DNA of 64,000 bases from JAZBPO01 sp963691775 (GCA_963691775.1 OY829369.1:2046001-2110000); one strand, 5' to 3'. Positions 1 to 8,621 are shown, counted from the first letter of the stretch. The notes: generated by a model not told the origin, from the sequence alone. A program made the numbers and translations.

Positions 1-2
1 CC

Positions 3-725
3 CGCGGCTACAAGGCGGGCGGCTTCAACACCGACGGCACGCTCGACGCAGAACTGCGCCAGTTCGATTCCGAGTCCGTGTGGAACCACGAGATCGGCCT
101 CAAGGGGCGCTTCGTCGACGGCGCCCTCGGCGCGCGCGTCGCCCTGTTCTGGATGGACCGGGAGGACCAGCAGGTCGCGACGTCCATCGTCCGCGTCCGT
201 CCCGATGGCAGCTCGGAGTTCATCGACTTCATCGGCAATGCCGCCGAAGGCACGAACCGCGGCATGGAAATCGAGTTCGACTGGATCGCAACCGAGCAAT
301 TGACGCTGTCCGGCAGCCTCGGCCTGCTCGGCACGGAACTCGAGAACTTCGTGAACAGCGCTGGCGACGATCTCTCCGGTCGGGATCAAGCGCACGCGCC
401 CCGCTACCAGTTTCACCTCGCAGCAGACTGGGCCGGACCGCGTGGGCTGTTTGCGCGCCTGGAAACAGAGGGCCGAGACGACTTCTACTGGTCCGATTCA
501 CACGCCGAGCGCAACAGCGCCTACGAACTCGTGCACGCCCGCGTCGGATGGCGCGGGGAGCGCCTCGAGGTATCGGTGTTCGGACGCAATCTGACCGACG
601 AAGACTACGGCGTGCGCGGCTTCGGCGGGTTCGGCAACGACCCCCGCAACGGCTATCTGACCCAGGAGTACGTTCAGCTCGGAGAGCCGCGGATCATTGG
701 CGTCAGCGCCCGCTTGGGGTTCTGA
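3..725 (+). CDS. TonB-dependent receptor, C-terminal part (truncated by window edge)
   Basis: The frame is open from the window edge and begins with GYKAGGFN, a motif typical of the barrel of TonB-dependent receptors. It continues with alternating aromatic and polar strands (GMEIEFDW, LTLSGSLGLL, FGRNLTDEDYGVRGF) and ends in a terminal Phe (SARLGF), the usual BAM signal of outer-membrane barrels. About 240 residues of the beta-barrel are present; the plug domain lies outside the window. Such receptors import bound ligands across the outer membrane using TonB energy. The ligand cannot be read from this part, but the next gene, one base downstream, is a YkoF-like thiamine-binding protein, which hints at a thiamine-type substrate. 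Confidence 0.88.
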   Translation, partial: RGYKAGGFNTDGTLDAELRQFDSESVWNHEIGLKGRFVDGALGARVALFWMDREDQQVATSIVRVRPDGSSEFIDFIGNAAEGTNRGMEIEFDWIATEQLTLSGSLGLLGTELENFVNSAGDDLSGRDQAHAPRYQFHLAADWAGPRGLFARLETEGRDDFYWSDSHAERNSAYELVHARVGWRGERLEVSVFGRNLTDEDYGVRGFGGFGNDPRNGYLTQEYVQLGEPRIIGVSARLGF

Positions 726-726
726 G

Positions 727-987
727 ATGCAGGCTTCGGTAGAGATCACCTTCTATCCGATCCGGGATGCTTATCTGGAGCCGATCGAGGGCGTCATTGC
801 CGCCCTCGAGGCCTCGCCGGGCGTCGAAATCATCGTCAACCATATGAGCACCCAGCTCTATGGGGAGTACCAGGCCGTCATGGCGGCGGTGACCGGCGCA
901 ATGGCGCCGGCACTCGAACGAGCGCCGGGCGCTTTCGTGCTCAAGGTGCTCGGCATCGACGCTCGCGCACCGCACCCGCGCCCATGA
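727..987 (+). CDS. YkoF/MTH1187-like thiamine-binding protein
   Basis: An 86-residue protein beginning MQASVEITFYPI. It shows the single ferredoxin-like domain of the YkoF/DUF77 family: a first strand (VEITFYPI), the ILE-like helix (YLEPIEGVIAALEASPG), then strand VEIIVNHMSTQLYGEY and a second helix. Characterised YkoF binds thiamine or its pyrimidine precursor. The ATG follows the receptor stop codon by one base, so the pair should be co-transcribed and probably translationally coupled. I infer a role in thiamine or thiamine-like ligand handling next to the outer-membrane receptor; the ligand-binding residues were not verified. Confidence 0.72.
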   Translation: MQASVEITFYPIRDAYLEPIEGVIAALEASPGVEIIVNHMSTQLYGEYQAVMAAVTGAMAPALERAPGAFVLKVLGIDARAPHPRP

Positions 988-1048
988 GCCGCCGGCGCTA
1001 GACTGCGGGTCCCGTTCGGCGATCCCGCTGCCGATGCAAGGAGAGGCC

Positions 1049-1570
1049 GTGCCGACCGATCTGCCTGCAGAACCGCCCTCTGAAGATCGCACGGCAGATC
1101 CGGGTGAGGATGCGTTCGCGGCGGAGGTGCGCGCGGACCCGCAGCGGATACACGCACTCGCACCGCGTCTGCACTGCGGCGATGCGCGCGCCGAGCGCAG
1201 CGCTGCCCTCGGCTGCGCCGCGCTCGCACAGAACGAACCGCACTTGCTGCAGCCCGCCCTGGGCCGCCTCATCCGCCTCGCCCACACCACCGACGACTCG
1301 ACAATCCGCACGGCATTGGCCGCGACGCTGCCGCGTCTCCAGCTTGGCAGCGGGGAGGCAGCGCGCCTTGCCTTCGTGTTCGAGGCCTGGCTCGAAGACG
1401 GCGCACCGGATCTGCAGCGCGCGGCCATGGATGCGCTGGTTGCGCTTGTCCCCCAGCGCCCGGCCCTCGCGCGGCGTATCCGCAGCGTGATCGAACGACG
1501 CGCCGCCCTCGGGTCTCCGACGGCGCGCAAGCATGGCCTCGCTCTGCTGGGGAAGCTGAAAGAGTTCTGA
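1049..1570 (+). CDS. HEAT-repeat-like hypothetical protein
   Basis: About 173 residues, acidic N-terminus followed by repeated amphipathic helices (HALAPRLHCGDARAERSAAL, LLQPALGRLIRLAHTTDDS, RLAFVFEAWLEDGAPDLQRA) that look like HEAT or Armadillo repeats. The GTG at 1049 is preferred over the ATG at 1034 because AAGGAG lies five bases before it. HEAT proteins are usually protein-protein interaction scaffolds; no partner is evident. No signal peptide or membrane segment is visible. It follows the YkoF-like gene after about 60 bases, with a TAGACT-like -10 element in the gap, so it may have its own promoter. Confidence 0.6.
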   Translation: MPTDLPAEPPSEDRTADPGEDAFAAEVRADPQRIHALAPRLHCGDARAERSAALGCAALAQNEPHLLQPALGRLIRLAHTTDDSTIRTALAATLPRLQLGSGEAARLAFVFEAWLEDGAPDLQRAAMDALVALVPQRPALARRIRSVIERRAALGSPTARKHGLALLGKLKEF

Positions 1571-1645
1571 GTCCCCAAGCGCGCGCCTTCTGTCGGCATA
1601 CTTCGCCCCGAGCTCGCGCGCCGTACGCAAGAGGACCCGCAACGC

Positions 1646-2098
1646 ATGACCGACGACGCCCTCCTGACCCTCGCCGACACCTGGCGCGATCAGATACCCA
1701 TCACGGACGCCATGGCCCTGACGCCGAAGCGCTTCGAGGATCATGCGCTGCATGTGCAGGCAGCGCTCGCGCCAAACGTGAACGTTCACGGCACCGCCTT
1801 TGCCGGCAGCCTGTACGCGATCGCCGCGCTCTCCGGCTGGGGGCTCGTGCATCTGGAACTCGGCGCAGCCGGGCTCGATGGCAGCATCGTCATCGCCGAG
1901 GGACAGATCGCCTATCAGCGCCCCGTGCAGGAAGACATCGTCGCCCGCTGCGCGACCGACGCTGCGGAGGTCGCCGAGATCACCGAGCGCCTGCGCTGCG
2001 ACGGACGGGTACGCTGGCCGCTCACCTCCCGGATCGAAGCCGCCGGTCGGGAAGCCGTGCGCTTCGAGGGCGTATACGCGGTCAAGCTGCGCGCCTGA
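1646..2098 (+). CDS. Hotdog-fold thioesterase domain protein (YiiD C-terminal type)
   Basis: A 150-residue cytoplasmic protein. The central segment NVHGTAFAGSLYAIAALSGW matches the helix and turn at the core of the YiiD C-terminal thioesterase domain (COG2050/PaaI-like hotdog fold), and the later strands (IVIAEGQIAYQRPV, FEGVYAVKL) fit the remaining sheet. Proteins of this family hydrolyse acyl-CoA or acyl-ACP thioesters or are uncharacterised; the substrate here is unknown. Unlike E. coli YiiD there is no N-terminal GNAT domain. The ATG follows an AGAGGA sequence at a rather long distance. Confidence 0.7.
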   Translation: MTDDALLTLADTWRDQIPITDAMALTPKRFEDHALHVQAALAPNVNVHGTAFAGSLYAIAALSGWGLVHLELGAAGLDGSIVIAEGQIAYQRPVQEDIVARCATDAAEVAEITERLRCDGRVRWPLTSRIEAAGREAVRFEGVYAVKLRA

Positions 2099-2116
2099 AC
2101 ACCGCTGAGTTCTGCA

Positions 2117-2866
2117 ATGCGCACACGCCTCTGCTGCCTGACTCTTCTTATCCTTCTGCCGCTGGCCGGGCACGGGGCCGATCCTCTTCGCACGACGCAG
2201 CTGCTGCTCGACGCGGGCCTGCTGCGGGAAGCCGAACGCGCGCAGGCCGTCTTCGTTGCCGCCCTGATCGAGGCCGGCCTGCCGGACGACGGTGATCCCT
2301 TCCTGACGAGCGCCGTGCAAACCGCCTTTCCAGCGAGCCGCGTGCGCGAGCGCTGGATTCGCCTGATCTCGGAGCAGCTTTCCGCCGCTGAGCTTGCCGC
2401 GGCCGCCGATTTCTATCGCTCAGTGCCAGGGCAAGCGTTCACGCAGGCCCTGCGCGCCGCTCCGGACGCGGTGGCGCCCGACCCGCCAGCCGATCTTCAG
2501 GCGGCGGTGCACGCCATGGAGGCCCCTACGCGGGAAGCGGTCCTGCGCGTGCGCACCGGCGGCTTCGCGCTCTGGTTGACCGAGCAGGAAAAGGGCAATC
2601 GCCGCATTCTGCTAGAAGATGCCTGGGACGATGCGCTCGAACGCTACGGACGCGCCACGCGGACGCCGGAGATCGCTGCCCTGCAGCGCATTGCTCCGGT
2701 CCACGCGCTCGGGTTCGCCGATTTCGCCATGAGCGCCGCGGGGCAACGTTTTCACGGCAAGCTCACCGCGGCTCTGGACCTCGCGCTCGCGGAACTTGCC
2801 CGCGAGCACAAAGGCACCGTTCGACGCGCGCTGATTCGAAGAGCCGGGGCTCAGAGCCCGGGATAG
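2117..2866 (+). CDS. Exported DUF2059-like protein
   Basis: 249 residues with a cleavable signal peptide (CCLTLLILLPLAGHGA, residues about 5-21). The motif LSAAELAAAADFYRSVPGQA around residue 95 closely resembles the DUF2059 signature, in which a helix is followed by FY.s..GQ. A second, weaker copy of this pattern near the C-terminus (GFADFAMSAAGQRFHGKL) suggests an internally duplicated protein. Function of DUF2059 proteins is unknown; most are periplasmic. The 3' end overlaps the convergent TonB-C lipoprotein gene by 16 bases. Confidence 0.6.
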   Translation: MRTRLCCLTLLILLPLAGHGADPLRTTQLLLDAGLLREAERAQAVFVAALIEAGLPDDGDPFLTSAVQTAFPASRVRERWIRLISEQLSAAELAAAADFYRSVPGQAFTQALRAAPDAVAPDPPADLQAAVHAMEAPTREAVLRVRTGGFALWLTEQEKGNRRILLEDAWDDALERYGRATRTPEIAALQRIAPVHALGFADFAMSAAGQRFHGKLTAALDLALAELAREHKGTVRRALIRRAGAQSPG

Positions 2867-3204
2867 GCTTCCCCCAGCTGGAAGTCGAAACGGGAGCGCA
2901 CGCCATCTACCGAACGCACGCCCGCGCCGTCGTCGAAAGGCTGGTAGCGCCAGCTGCGGATCGCCGCGAGTGCCGCCGCGTCGAACACGCCCTCAGGTAC
3001 GGATTCGACGATGCGCGGATCGCGCACGCGCCCTTCCACGTCCACCCGGTACTCGACGACCGCGTGGCCTTCCACGCCCGCGGCTTTTGCCGCTGCCGGA
3101 TAGGCAGGGCGCCCCCCTTCCAGCCACCGCAATTGAGGTTCACGCTCCAGTACGCCGGCACAGCCTGCGAGCAGGACGACGCCCAGCAACGCCATGCCCC
3201 TCAT
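2851..3204 (-). CDS. TonB C-terminal-domain lipoprotein
   Basis: 117 residues. A short signal peptide ends in the lipobox LLAGC (Cys15), so it is probably a lipoprotein. The rest is a TonB C-terminal-type domain: GRPAYPAAAKAAGVEGHAVV, then VDVEGRVRDPRIVESVPEGV and AALAAIRSWRYQPF, the usual yP..A...g.eG.V.v.f.vd.dG.v....v..s...f...a..a...w.f.P pattern. There is no N-terminal ExbB/D-binding transmembrane helix, so it is unlikely to be a complete energy transducer. Its ATG overlaps the stop of the beta-galactosidase gene (ATGA), so the two are translationally coupled. Confidence 0.78.
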   Translation of the reverse strand: MRGMALLGVVLLAGCAGVLEREPQLRWLEGGRPAYPAAAKAAGVEGHAVVEYRVDVEGRVRDPRIVESVPEGVFDAAALAAIRSWRYQPFDDGAGVRSVDGVRSRFDFQLGEAYPGL

Positions 3205-6200
3205 CCGCTCTGCCCCCCCGCCAGCGCCGCGAGGCGCGCCGCCGGATCCTCACCCGCGGCGATCGGCATCATGGTCCAGCGCCACATCCAGCCGCCGGAG
3301 CGCAGTCGATAGGGCGGCAGCGTGTCGGGGCCGCAGGCGCCGGTCCCGACTCCACGATGAAAGCGATCCACGTGCACCTCGACGCCCTCCGAGGGCACCA
3401 GATCTCGCACGTGGCGACGGGCGCCGAGCTCCGCCTCGCTGTAGCGCAGCGCCGTGAACTCGCCGTCCTCCGGGGTCTGCACGGCAAGCCCGCGCCCCTT
3501 CGCATCCGTCAGCGAGAACCAGCGCACGCCGGATCGATTGCCGCAGGCCTGGGGGAGGATGTAAGGCGTGAACAGGTCATCGACGGTGGCGTCGTAGCGG
3601 CCGAGCACCGCGCCCGCCCGCCGATCGCGATAGTTCTCGTGCGGTCCAAGGCCGAGCCAGGTCACTTGATCGAGGCCGCCGTCGGCAACGAAATGCACGC
3701 CGAGGCGCGGGAGGTCTTCGAGCGCATCGGGCACGCGCACCTGCTCGGCCAGGCGCAGAGCTCCGTCATCACCGAGCGACAGTTCCCGGTGGTGATCGAT
3801 GATCGCTCCGGTCGCGGCGCGCAGCGTGCTGCGCTGCGTGACCTGGATACGCCCGTCTGCACGCTGACGGATCGTCGGCCGAGAACTGTGCCGCTCCATG
3901 GCATCCAGGCCCTGGGCGCGCCACCGCTCGAGCACGCCTCCGGGCCGCGGCAGCAGACGAATGCCATCGTTGTCGGTCGGGGCGCGCCAAAACGAGAGCG
4001 CAAGGGGGCCGCGCACAAGATGCTGCCCCTGATCGATGAGCTCGCGCACGTCTCCGGATTCCGGGTCGAGAAGCACCTCGAAGGTACCGCTGACGGCGTG
4101 CAGGCCCCGCGGCGACTCGGCAAGGCTGAGGGTGGACCGCGCGGCCGCCGGCGACCTCGTGCGGCGCGCCTTCGGACCCTGGACGTCGGTCTGCCAGACC
4201 CCCAGCTCCCAGCCCTTGGGCGCGAAGGGTTCGGCCGAGCGCACCTGCACGCGCACGGTCAATTGCCCGGTCGCACCGCGCGGCAGCACCTTCCGATCGA
4301 GTTTCAAAGCCACCGAGCCCGTGCCCTGCGGCTTGAGGTTCGGCGCCCTGAGCACGCCGGACTGCACCCTGATGCCGTCGACGTCGACGCTCCAGGCAAG
4401 CTCGAGCCAGTCCGTGCCGCGATGATCGAGGCGCGATCGCAGCGCCAAACGGCCGCGCTCGTAGCCCTCGATCGCGATTGGTGAGGCAAGTGCCCGGTGC
4501 TCGTACATGGCCGGGTGCGGCGTGCGGTCGGGCCAGACCAGGCCATTGATACAAAAATCAGCATCGTTGGGCTCATCGCCGAAGTCGCCCCCGAAGCCCC
4601 AGGCCGGGGCAGCATCGGCATCGTCGCCGTCGCGAGGCGGCAGGCGCAGCCCCTGATCGACCCAGTCCCAGATGAAGCCGCCCTGCAGTCCGGCATGGGC
4701 CTCGATGAGCGCCCAGTAATCCGACAGCGATCCGTTCGAGTTGCCCATGGCGTGGCTGTATTCGCACATCACCAGCGGCTTGTCGCGATAGTGCTGGGTA
4801 ACCCAGGTCTCCAGGCCTTCGATGCTCGGGTACATCGGGCACACGAGATCAGTGCCGACGACGCCGAAGCCGCCCGGAGGCCCCCCCGGGCCCGGGCCAA
4901 CGACGGCGGACAGCCGGCCGCCCTCCATCGCATCCCAGGGCAACTGGATCGCACCTTCATAGTGAACCGCACGCGAGGGGTCGATGCGGCGAATCCAGGC
5001 CGCGAGCGCATCGTGCACCGCGCCGTAGCCCGCCTCGTTGCCGAGGGACCAGGCGATGATGCAGGGATGATTGCGATCGCGCTGGACCATCCGCCGCACC
5101 CGCTCCGTTATCGCCGCATCGTAGGTGCCGCCTTCGGCGAGGGAGTGCTGGCGTGCATGACTCTCGACGTTGGCTTCGTCAAACACCCACAGGCCGAGCT
5201 CGTCACAGAGCGCGTAGAACTCAGGGGCGTTCGGATAGTGAGCGGTTCGCACGGCGTTGAAGCCAAAGCGCTTCATGAGCAGCAGATCCGTCCGCGTCGT
5301 CTCAGCGCTCACGGTCTTGCCAGTGCGGTCGTCGTGCTCGTGGCGGTTGACCCCGCGGAGGGTGATCGCCTCGCCGTTGACCTTGAGCTGGCCGTCCTCG
5401 ATGCACACGCGCCGGAAGCCGCAGCGCACGACCGTGGCTTCCACCACGCGACCGCCGGCATCGAGCAGTTCTATCTCGACCTCGTGCAGCGCCGGCGTCT
5501 CGGCAGTCCAGGGCGCGGCCTTCGGTACACGCGCATCAAAGCGCACGGTGGCACCCTGCCAGGCGATCCCCGAGACGAGATCGCGACGCTGCGTCGACGC
5601 ATCACGCCAGGGCACCTTCTCTTCGAGGGACCGGCGCATCACGTCGGTGCCGCGGGCATTGCGCAGGCGGGCGCGAACTGAAAAGCCGCCGGCGAGGACA
5701 CCGGGGCCCTCGACGTCCACTTCGAGTTCGAGCAGGCCCGCCTTGCCGTCGTGATCGGCATGCACCCGCACATCCGCGAAGGCCGTCTCCGGCCGCGCGA
5801 TGACCTCGACGCTGCGGTGCAGGCCCGCAAGCCACCAGTCGTCCTGATCCTCTATCCAGCTCGCATCGCAATAGCGCACCACGACGAGCGCCAGCGTGTT
5901 GTAGCCCGGCACAAGCGCATCGGTGAGGTCGAACTCGCTGGGCAGGCGCGAGTCCTTGCCAAAACCGATGTAGGTGCCGTTCAGGTACACGAACACCAGC
6001 GACTCGGCGCCGCCGACGTGGAGGATCGCGCGGCGACCGCGAAAGTCCTGAGGCAGGCGGAACTTGCGCCGATAGACCCCGGTCGGATTGTCGTCGGGCA
6101 CGCTGGGCGGATCGCCCTCGAACGGCATGCGCACGTTGGTGTAGTGCGCGTGGTCGCCGACCCCCTGAAGGGGCCAGCAGCCCGGCACCTCGATCGAGCG

Positions 6201-6428
6201 CCAGTCATGATCGTCATAGCCGGTTTCGAGCACCGCCTCCGGTACGGCCTCCGGCGCGGCGAACAGGCGAAAGTGCCAGGGTCCGTCGAGCGACAGTCGC
6301 CACGGCGTGCCGGCGCGCGCCGCATCGAGGTCGGGGCCCGATCGATAGTGCGCCCGCATGGGCAGGCGCCCCTCCGAAATCCTGTCGGGCGTCTGCCAAA
6401 CCGGCGCCCGATTTCCTTCACCGCGCAT
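3201..6428 (-). CDS. lacZ: Beta-galactosidase, glycoside hydrolase family 2 (LacZ type)
   Basis: 1075 residues, similar to the about 1020 residues of E. coli LacZ. Domain order is GH2: sugar-binding jelly roll (LSLDGPWHFRLF from residue 46), immunoglobulin-like domain, TIM barrel, second Ig domain and the C-terminal small-chain domain. The acid/base is Glu465 in SLGNEAGYG and the nucleophile Glu556 in VMCEYSHAMGNSNG; RHEHDD and DEANVESHA are also conserved. No signal peptide is visible, so it should be cytoplasmic and hydrolyse beta-galactosides brought in by other systems. A Gly/Pro-rich stretch at residues 511-520 (GPGPGGPPGG) is unusual. Start is supported by GGGGAG seven bases upstream. 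It is coupled to the TonB-C lipoprotein gene. Confidence 0.93.
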   Translation of the reverse strand: MRGEGNRAPVWQTPDRISEGRLPMRAHYRSGPDLDAARAGTPWRLSLDGPWHFRLFAAPEAVPEAVLETGYDDHDWRSIEVPGCWPLQGVGDHAHYTNVRMPFEGDPPSVPDDNPTGVYRRKFRLPQDFRGRRAILHVGGAESLVFVYLNGTYIGFGKDSRLPSEFDLTDALVPGYNTLALVVVRYCDASWIEDQDDWWLAGLHRSVEVIARPETAFADVRVHADHDGKAGLLELEVDVEGPGVLAGGFSVRARLRNARGTDVMRRSLEEKVPWRDASTQRRDLVSGIAWQGATVRFDARVPKAAPWTAETPALHEVEIELLDAGGRVVEATVVRCGFRRVCIEDGQLKVNGEAITLRGVNRHEHDDRTGKTVSAETTRTDLLLMKRFGFNAVRTAHYPNAPEFYALCDELGLWVFDEANVESHARQHSLAEGGTYDAAITERVRRMVQRDRNHPCIIAWSLGNEAGYGAVHDALAAWIRRIDPSRAVHYEGAIQLPWDAMEGGRLSAVVGPGPGGPPGGFGVVGTDLVCPMYPSIEGLETWVTQHYRDKPLVMCEYSHAMGNSNGSLSDYWALIEAHAGLQGGFIWDWVDQGLRLPPRDGDDADAAPAWGFGGDFGDEPNDADFCINGLVWPDRTPHPAMYEHRALASPIAIEGYERGRLALRSRLDHRGTDWLELAWSVDVDGIRVQSGVLRAPNLKPQGTGSVALKLDRKVLPRGATGQLTVRVQVRSAEPFAPKGWELGVWQTDVQGPKARRTRSPAAARSTLSLAESPRGLHAVSGTFEVLLDPESGDVRELIDQGQHLVRGPLALSFWRAPTDNDGIRLLPRPGGVLERWRAQGLDAMERHSSRPTIRQRADGRIQVTQRSTLRAATGAIIDHHRELSLGDDGALRLAEQVRVPDALEDLPRLGVHFVADGGLDQVTWLGLGPHENYRDRRAGAVLGRYDATVDDLFTPYILPQACGNRSGVRWFSLTDAKGRGLAVQTPEDGEFTALRYSEAELGARRHVRDLVPSEGVEVHVDRFHRGVGTGACGPDTLPPYRLRSGGWMWRWTMMPIAAGEDPAARLAALAGGQSG
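4869..4898 (-). other. Gly/Pro low-complexity insert in the beta-galactosidase barrel
   Basis: These bases encode GPGPGGPPGG in the loop before the conserved DLVCPMYP strand of the GH2 barrel. At DNA level it is a run of G and C tracts (ggcccccccgggcccgggcc). The reading frame is intact on both sides. It is either a flexible surface loop expansion or a spot prone to indel and sequencing errors. Confidence 0.55.
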
Positions 6429-6569
6429 GCTCTTCTCCCCGCCCGGCCCGCGGAAAAACCGACCGCGAAGTATCCTCCGCGCGTGCCCGGCTCGCCACCG
6501 GGGCAGACGTCGGGACCGATGGCGCTGCTAAGCTCTGCCAGATGACCTGCCACGAGGAGAGGGCCGAAC

Positions 6570-6851
6570 GTGCAACGGCAGAAGGTGCTCGTGCTCTATC
6601 TGCAGAACTCAGCGCTCGACTCGAAGGTCGTGTCCTGGGCGCGCTACGACGGCACGGGGGACCATACGCACATGCCCGGCGACGACGATGAGCCACCCTA
6701 TCGCAGCGGCCTTGATGCGCTTCGCGACGGCTGGCGCCTGATCCAGATGTCACCTCTCGTTCAACACGCTCCTGGCGCCGAGTTCGTAACTGGCTATCAG
6801 AAGTACGAGTTCCTCTTCGAGCAGCTCGCCGAGGTGGAGGCGCACGCGTGA
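6570..6851 (+). CDS. Small conserved hypothetical protein upstream of a PhyH dioxygenase
   Basis: 93 residues with no signal peptide or membrane segment. The N-terminus MQRQKVLVLYLQNSALDSKV reads as a strand, and the C-terminus has YQKYEFLFEQLAEVEAH, an amphipathic helix. The mid-region ALRDGWRLIQMSPL resembles small conserved proteins that I recall only as uncharacterised. The GTG of the next gene overlaps its TGA stop (GTGA), so production of the two proteins is coupled. A role as a partner or stability factor for the dioxygenase is a guess from this arrangement. Confidence 0.6.
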   Translation: MQRQKVLVLYLQNSALDSKVVSWARYDGTGDHTHMPGDDDEPPYRSGLDALRDGWRLIQMSPLVQHAPGAEFVTGYQKYEFLFEQLAEVEAHA

Positions 6852-7786
6852 GCGACGCCTACCTCCTCGACAGCCGACGCATGGCGGAATTCGTCGCCCG
6901 TGGCTTCCTGAAGTTCGACGCCCTCATCCCCGAGGCGATCAACGCGGCTTTCATGGCCTCCCTGCCGTCCGCCGAGCGCGCTGAGGGAGAGCCGTTTATG
7001 ATGAGCTACGGCCGCATGCTTGCGCAGAGCGGCGTGCCGGAGATTGCCGCGGGCAGTCCCTTTGCGGAGGCTTTCGACGCACCCTCGCCGCTCGGCCGCC
7101 TGTTCGCGCTGCCGGAGGTGCAGGGCATCATCCGCTCCCTCGTCGGCGCCGATCCGATCTTCGACCATCACTTCCTGCACTTCGCCTTTCCACCGGCCTT
7201 CTACCGCGACGGTGACCCGCCGCAGCGCGCCCAGGACCTGCATCAGGACTCGACCATCGATCCGCGCCGCAGCGCCTTCGATATCCAGATCATGTACTAC
7301 CCCCACGCGGTCGGCCCAGGGGACGGCGGTACCCGCTATGTTCCGGGCAGCCACCTACGCGTGGTGAGTGAGGTCGCGATCGGCCGCTATCAGAACGTGC
7401 TCGGCCAGCAGCACATGACGTGCCCGGCCGGAACGCTCCTCGTGCTCCACCACGGTCTCTGGCACGGCGGCGGCATCAATCGCGGTGCGGGCCTGCGCAC
7501 GATGTACAAGGTGCGCCTGAATCCGGCGGTGCCGCAGGTGCGGCTCTGGGATACGTCGGACCTGACCGAGGCGGACAGTGCGCAGCGGCCGATCTTCCTG
7601 CGCACCCGGCCGACGCCGCAGGACGGGCTACACGAAACACTCATGCGCCTGGAGCCCTGGTACGAAGCCGACACGGGGCGCCTCGAACTGCTGGCGCGGG
7701 CGCGGCTCTGGCGCAGCCTTCTCGGCGACGCGCAGGCAGATATCGACTACTGGCTGACGCGGGTGGAGAACGAACCCACCGCGTAG
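6848..7786 (+). CDS. Phytanoyl-CoA dioxygenase (PhyH) family protein
   Basis: 312 residues of the PhyH superfamily of Fe(II)/2-oxoglutarate oxygenases. The metal triad is visible: His and Asp in DLHQDSTIDP and the distal His in HHGLWHGGG; the Arg-containing GAGLRTMYKVRLNP follows and would bind 2-oxoglutarate. GDGGTRYVPGSHLR is the usual loop between them. Members hydroxylate CoA thioesters, small natural products or quorum-like molecules, so the substrate cannot be assigned. Start is the GTG overlapping the stop of the preceding small gene. Its stop is three bases from the stop of the convergent enoyl-CoA hydratase gene. Confidence 0.85.
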   Translation: MSDAYLLDSRRMAEFVARGFLKFDALIPEAINAAFMASLPSAERAEGEPFMMSYGRMLAQSGVPEIAAGSPFAEAFDAPSPLGRLFALPEVQGIIRSLVGADPIFDHHFLHFAFPPAFYRDGDPPQRAQDLHQDSTIDPRRSAFDIQIMYYPHAVGPGDGGTRYVPGSHLRVVSEVAIGRYQNVLGQQHMTCPAGTLLVLHHGLWHGGGINRGAGLRTMYKVRLNPAVPQVRLWDTSDLTEADSAQRPIFLRTRPTPQDGLHETLMRLEPWYEADTGRLELLARARLWRSLLGDAQADIDYWLTRVENEPTA

Positions 7787-7789
7787 GCG

Positions 7790-8611
7790 TCAGTCGCGCG
7801 ACCAGTTCGGCGTGCGCTTGCCGACGAAGGCCGCGACGCCCTCGCGGTAGTCCCCGCCCTTCATCATCGCTTCAAGCCGCGCCTCCGAGTCGATCACGGC
7901 CTCCGCTGCGCTGCGGTGAAGGTCGGCGTAGACCTGGTGACGGGTCGCCGTCAGCGAGCTGGGCGCGACGCGCGCCAGCACATCGGCCAGATAGGCGCGC
8001 GCCTGCGCGACCACCTGATCCTTCGGCGCCACCGCGTTCACGAGGCCCATGGCGAGCGCCTCCTCGGCAAGGAACTTCCGCGAGGACAGGAGCAGGTCGT
8101 TCGCCCGCGTGAGGCCGATCATTTTCGGCAGCAGCCAGGACAGTCCGTACTCAGCCGGCAGCCCGAGAGGGCCATGGGCCGTGGTCATCTTCGCGCCCTC
8201 GGCGGCGAAGCGCAGATCGCACCAGCACGCGAGCGCGAAGCCGACGCCGGCCGCGGCGCCATTGATCGCGGCGACGACCGGCTTGGTGAGGCCGCAGTGC
8301 CAGGCGAAGAACGCCTCGAACTCGGGCCTCACGCCAGAGCCGGGCTGAGCGAGATCAACGGGGGTTCCCGGGTCGTAGCCCCCCTTCGCGACGTGGCCTT
8401 CGAGGGCCTTCGCGTCACCGCCGGCGCAGAATGCGCGGCCTTCTCCGGTAACGATGATCGCGCCCACATCCGGATCGTGATCGGCCTGCTGCATGAGCCA
8501 GCGATACTCCGTATGCATGCGTCCGGTCCACGCATTCATGCGCTCCGGCCGATGCAGGGTCACGGTGGCGATAGCGTCCTCGACAGCGTAGCGCGTCGCC
8601 TTCAGTTCCAT
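7790..8611 (-). CDS. Enoyl-CoA hydratase/isomerase family protein
   Basis: 273 residues of the crotonase fold. Visible signatures are VTLHRPERMNAWTGRM near the N-terminus, the first oxyanion-hole segment GEGRAFCAGGDAKAL and the second, AINGAAAGVGFALACWCDLRFAAEGAK. ATG 8611 is chosen because GAGGAG lies just upstream and the frame further upstream has no crotonase similarity. The family hydrates or isomerises enoyl-CoA esters in beta-oxidation and related routes. It is the last gene of a minus-strand operon with the VOC protein (10-base gap), the kinase and the GH20 hexosaminidase; its acyl-CoA substrate is unknown and not obviously related to amino-sugars. Confidence 0.85.
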   Translation of the reverse strand: MELKATRYAVEDAIATVTLHRPERMNAWTGRMHTEYRWLMQQADHDPDVGAIIVTGEGRAFCAGGDAKALEGHVAKGGYDPGTPVDLAQPGSGVRPEFEAFFAWHCGLTKPVVAAINGAAAGVGFALACWCDLRFAAEGAKMTTAHGPLGLPAEYGLSWLLPKMIGLTRANDLLLSSRKFLAEEALAMGLVNAVAPKDQVVAQARAYLADVLARVAPSSLTATRHQVYADLHRSAAEAVIDSEARLEAMMKGGDYREGVAAFVGKRTPNWSRD

Positions 8612-8621
8612 CGAGGTCTCC

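Noticed and set aside
2970..4484. A 504-codon open frame on the plus strand opposite the beta-galactosidase
   Set aside because: It is antisense to an intact, motif-complete GH2 gene; its composition is Arg/Pro/Ala-rich, as expected of shadow frames in GC-rich DNA.
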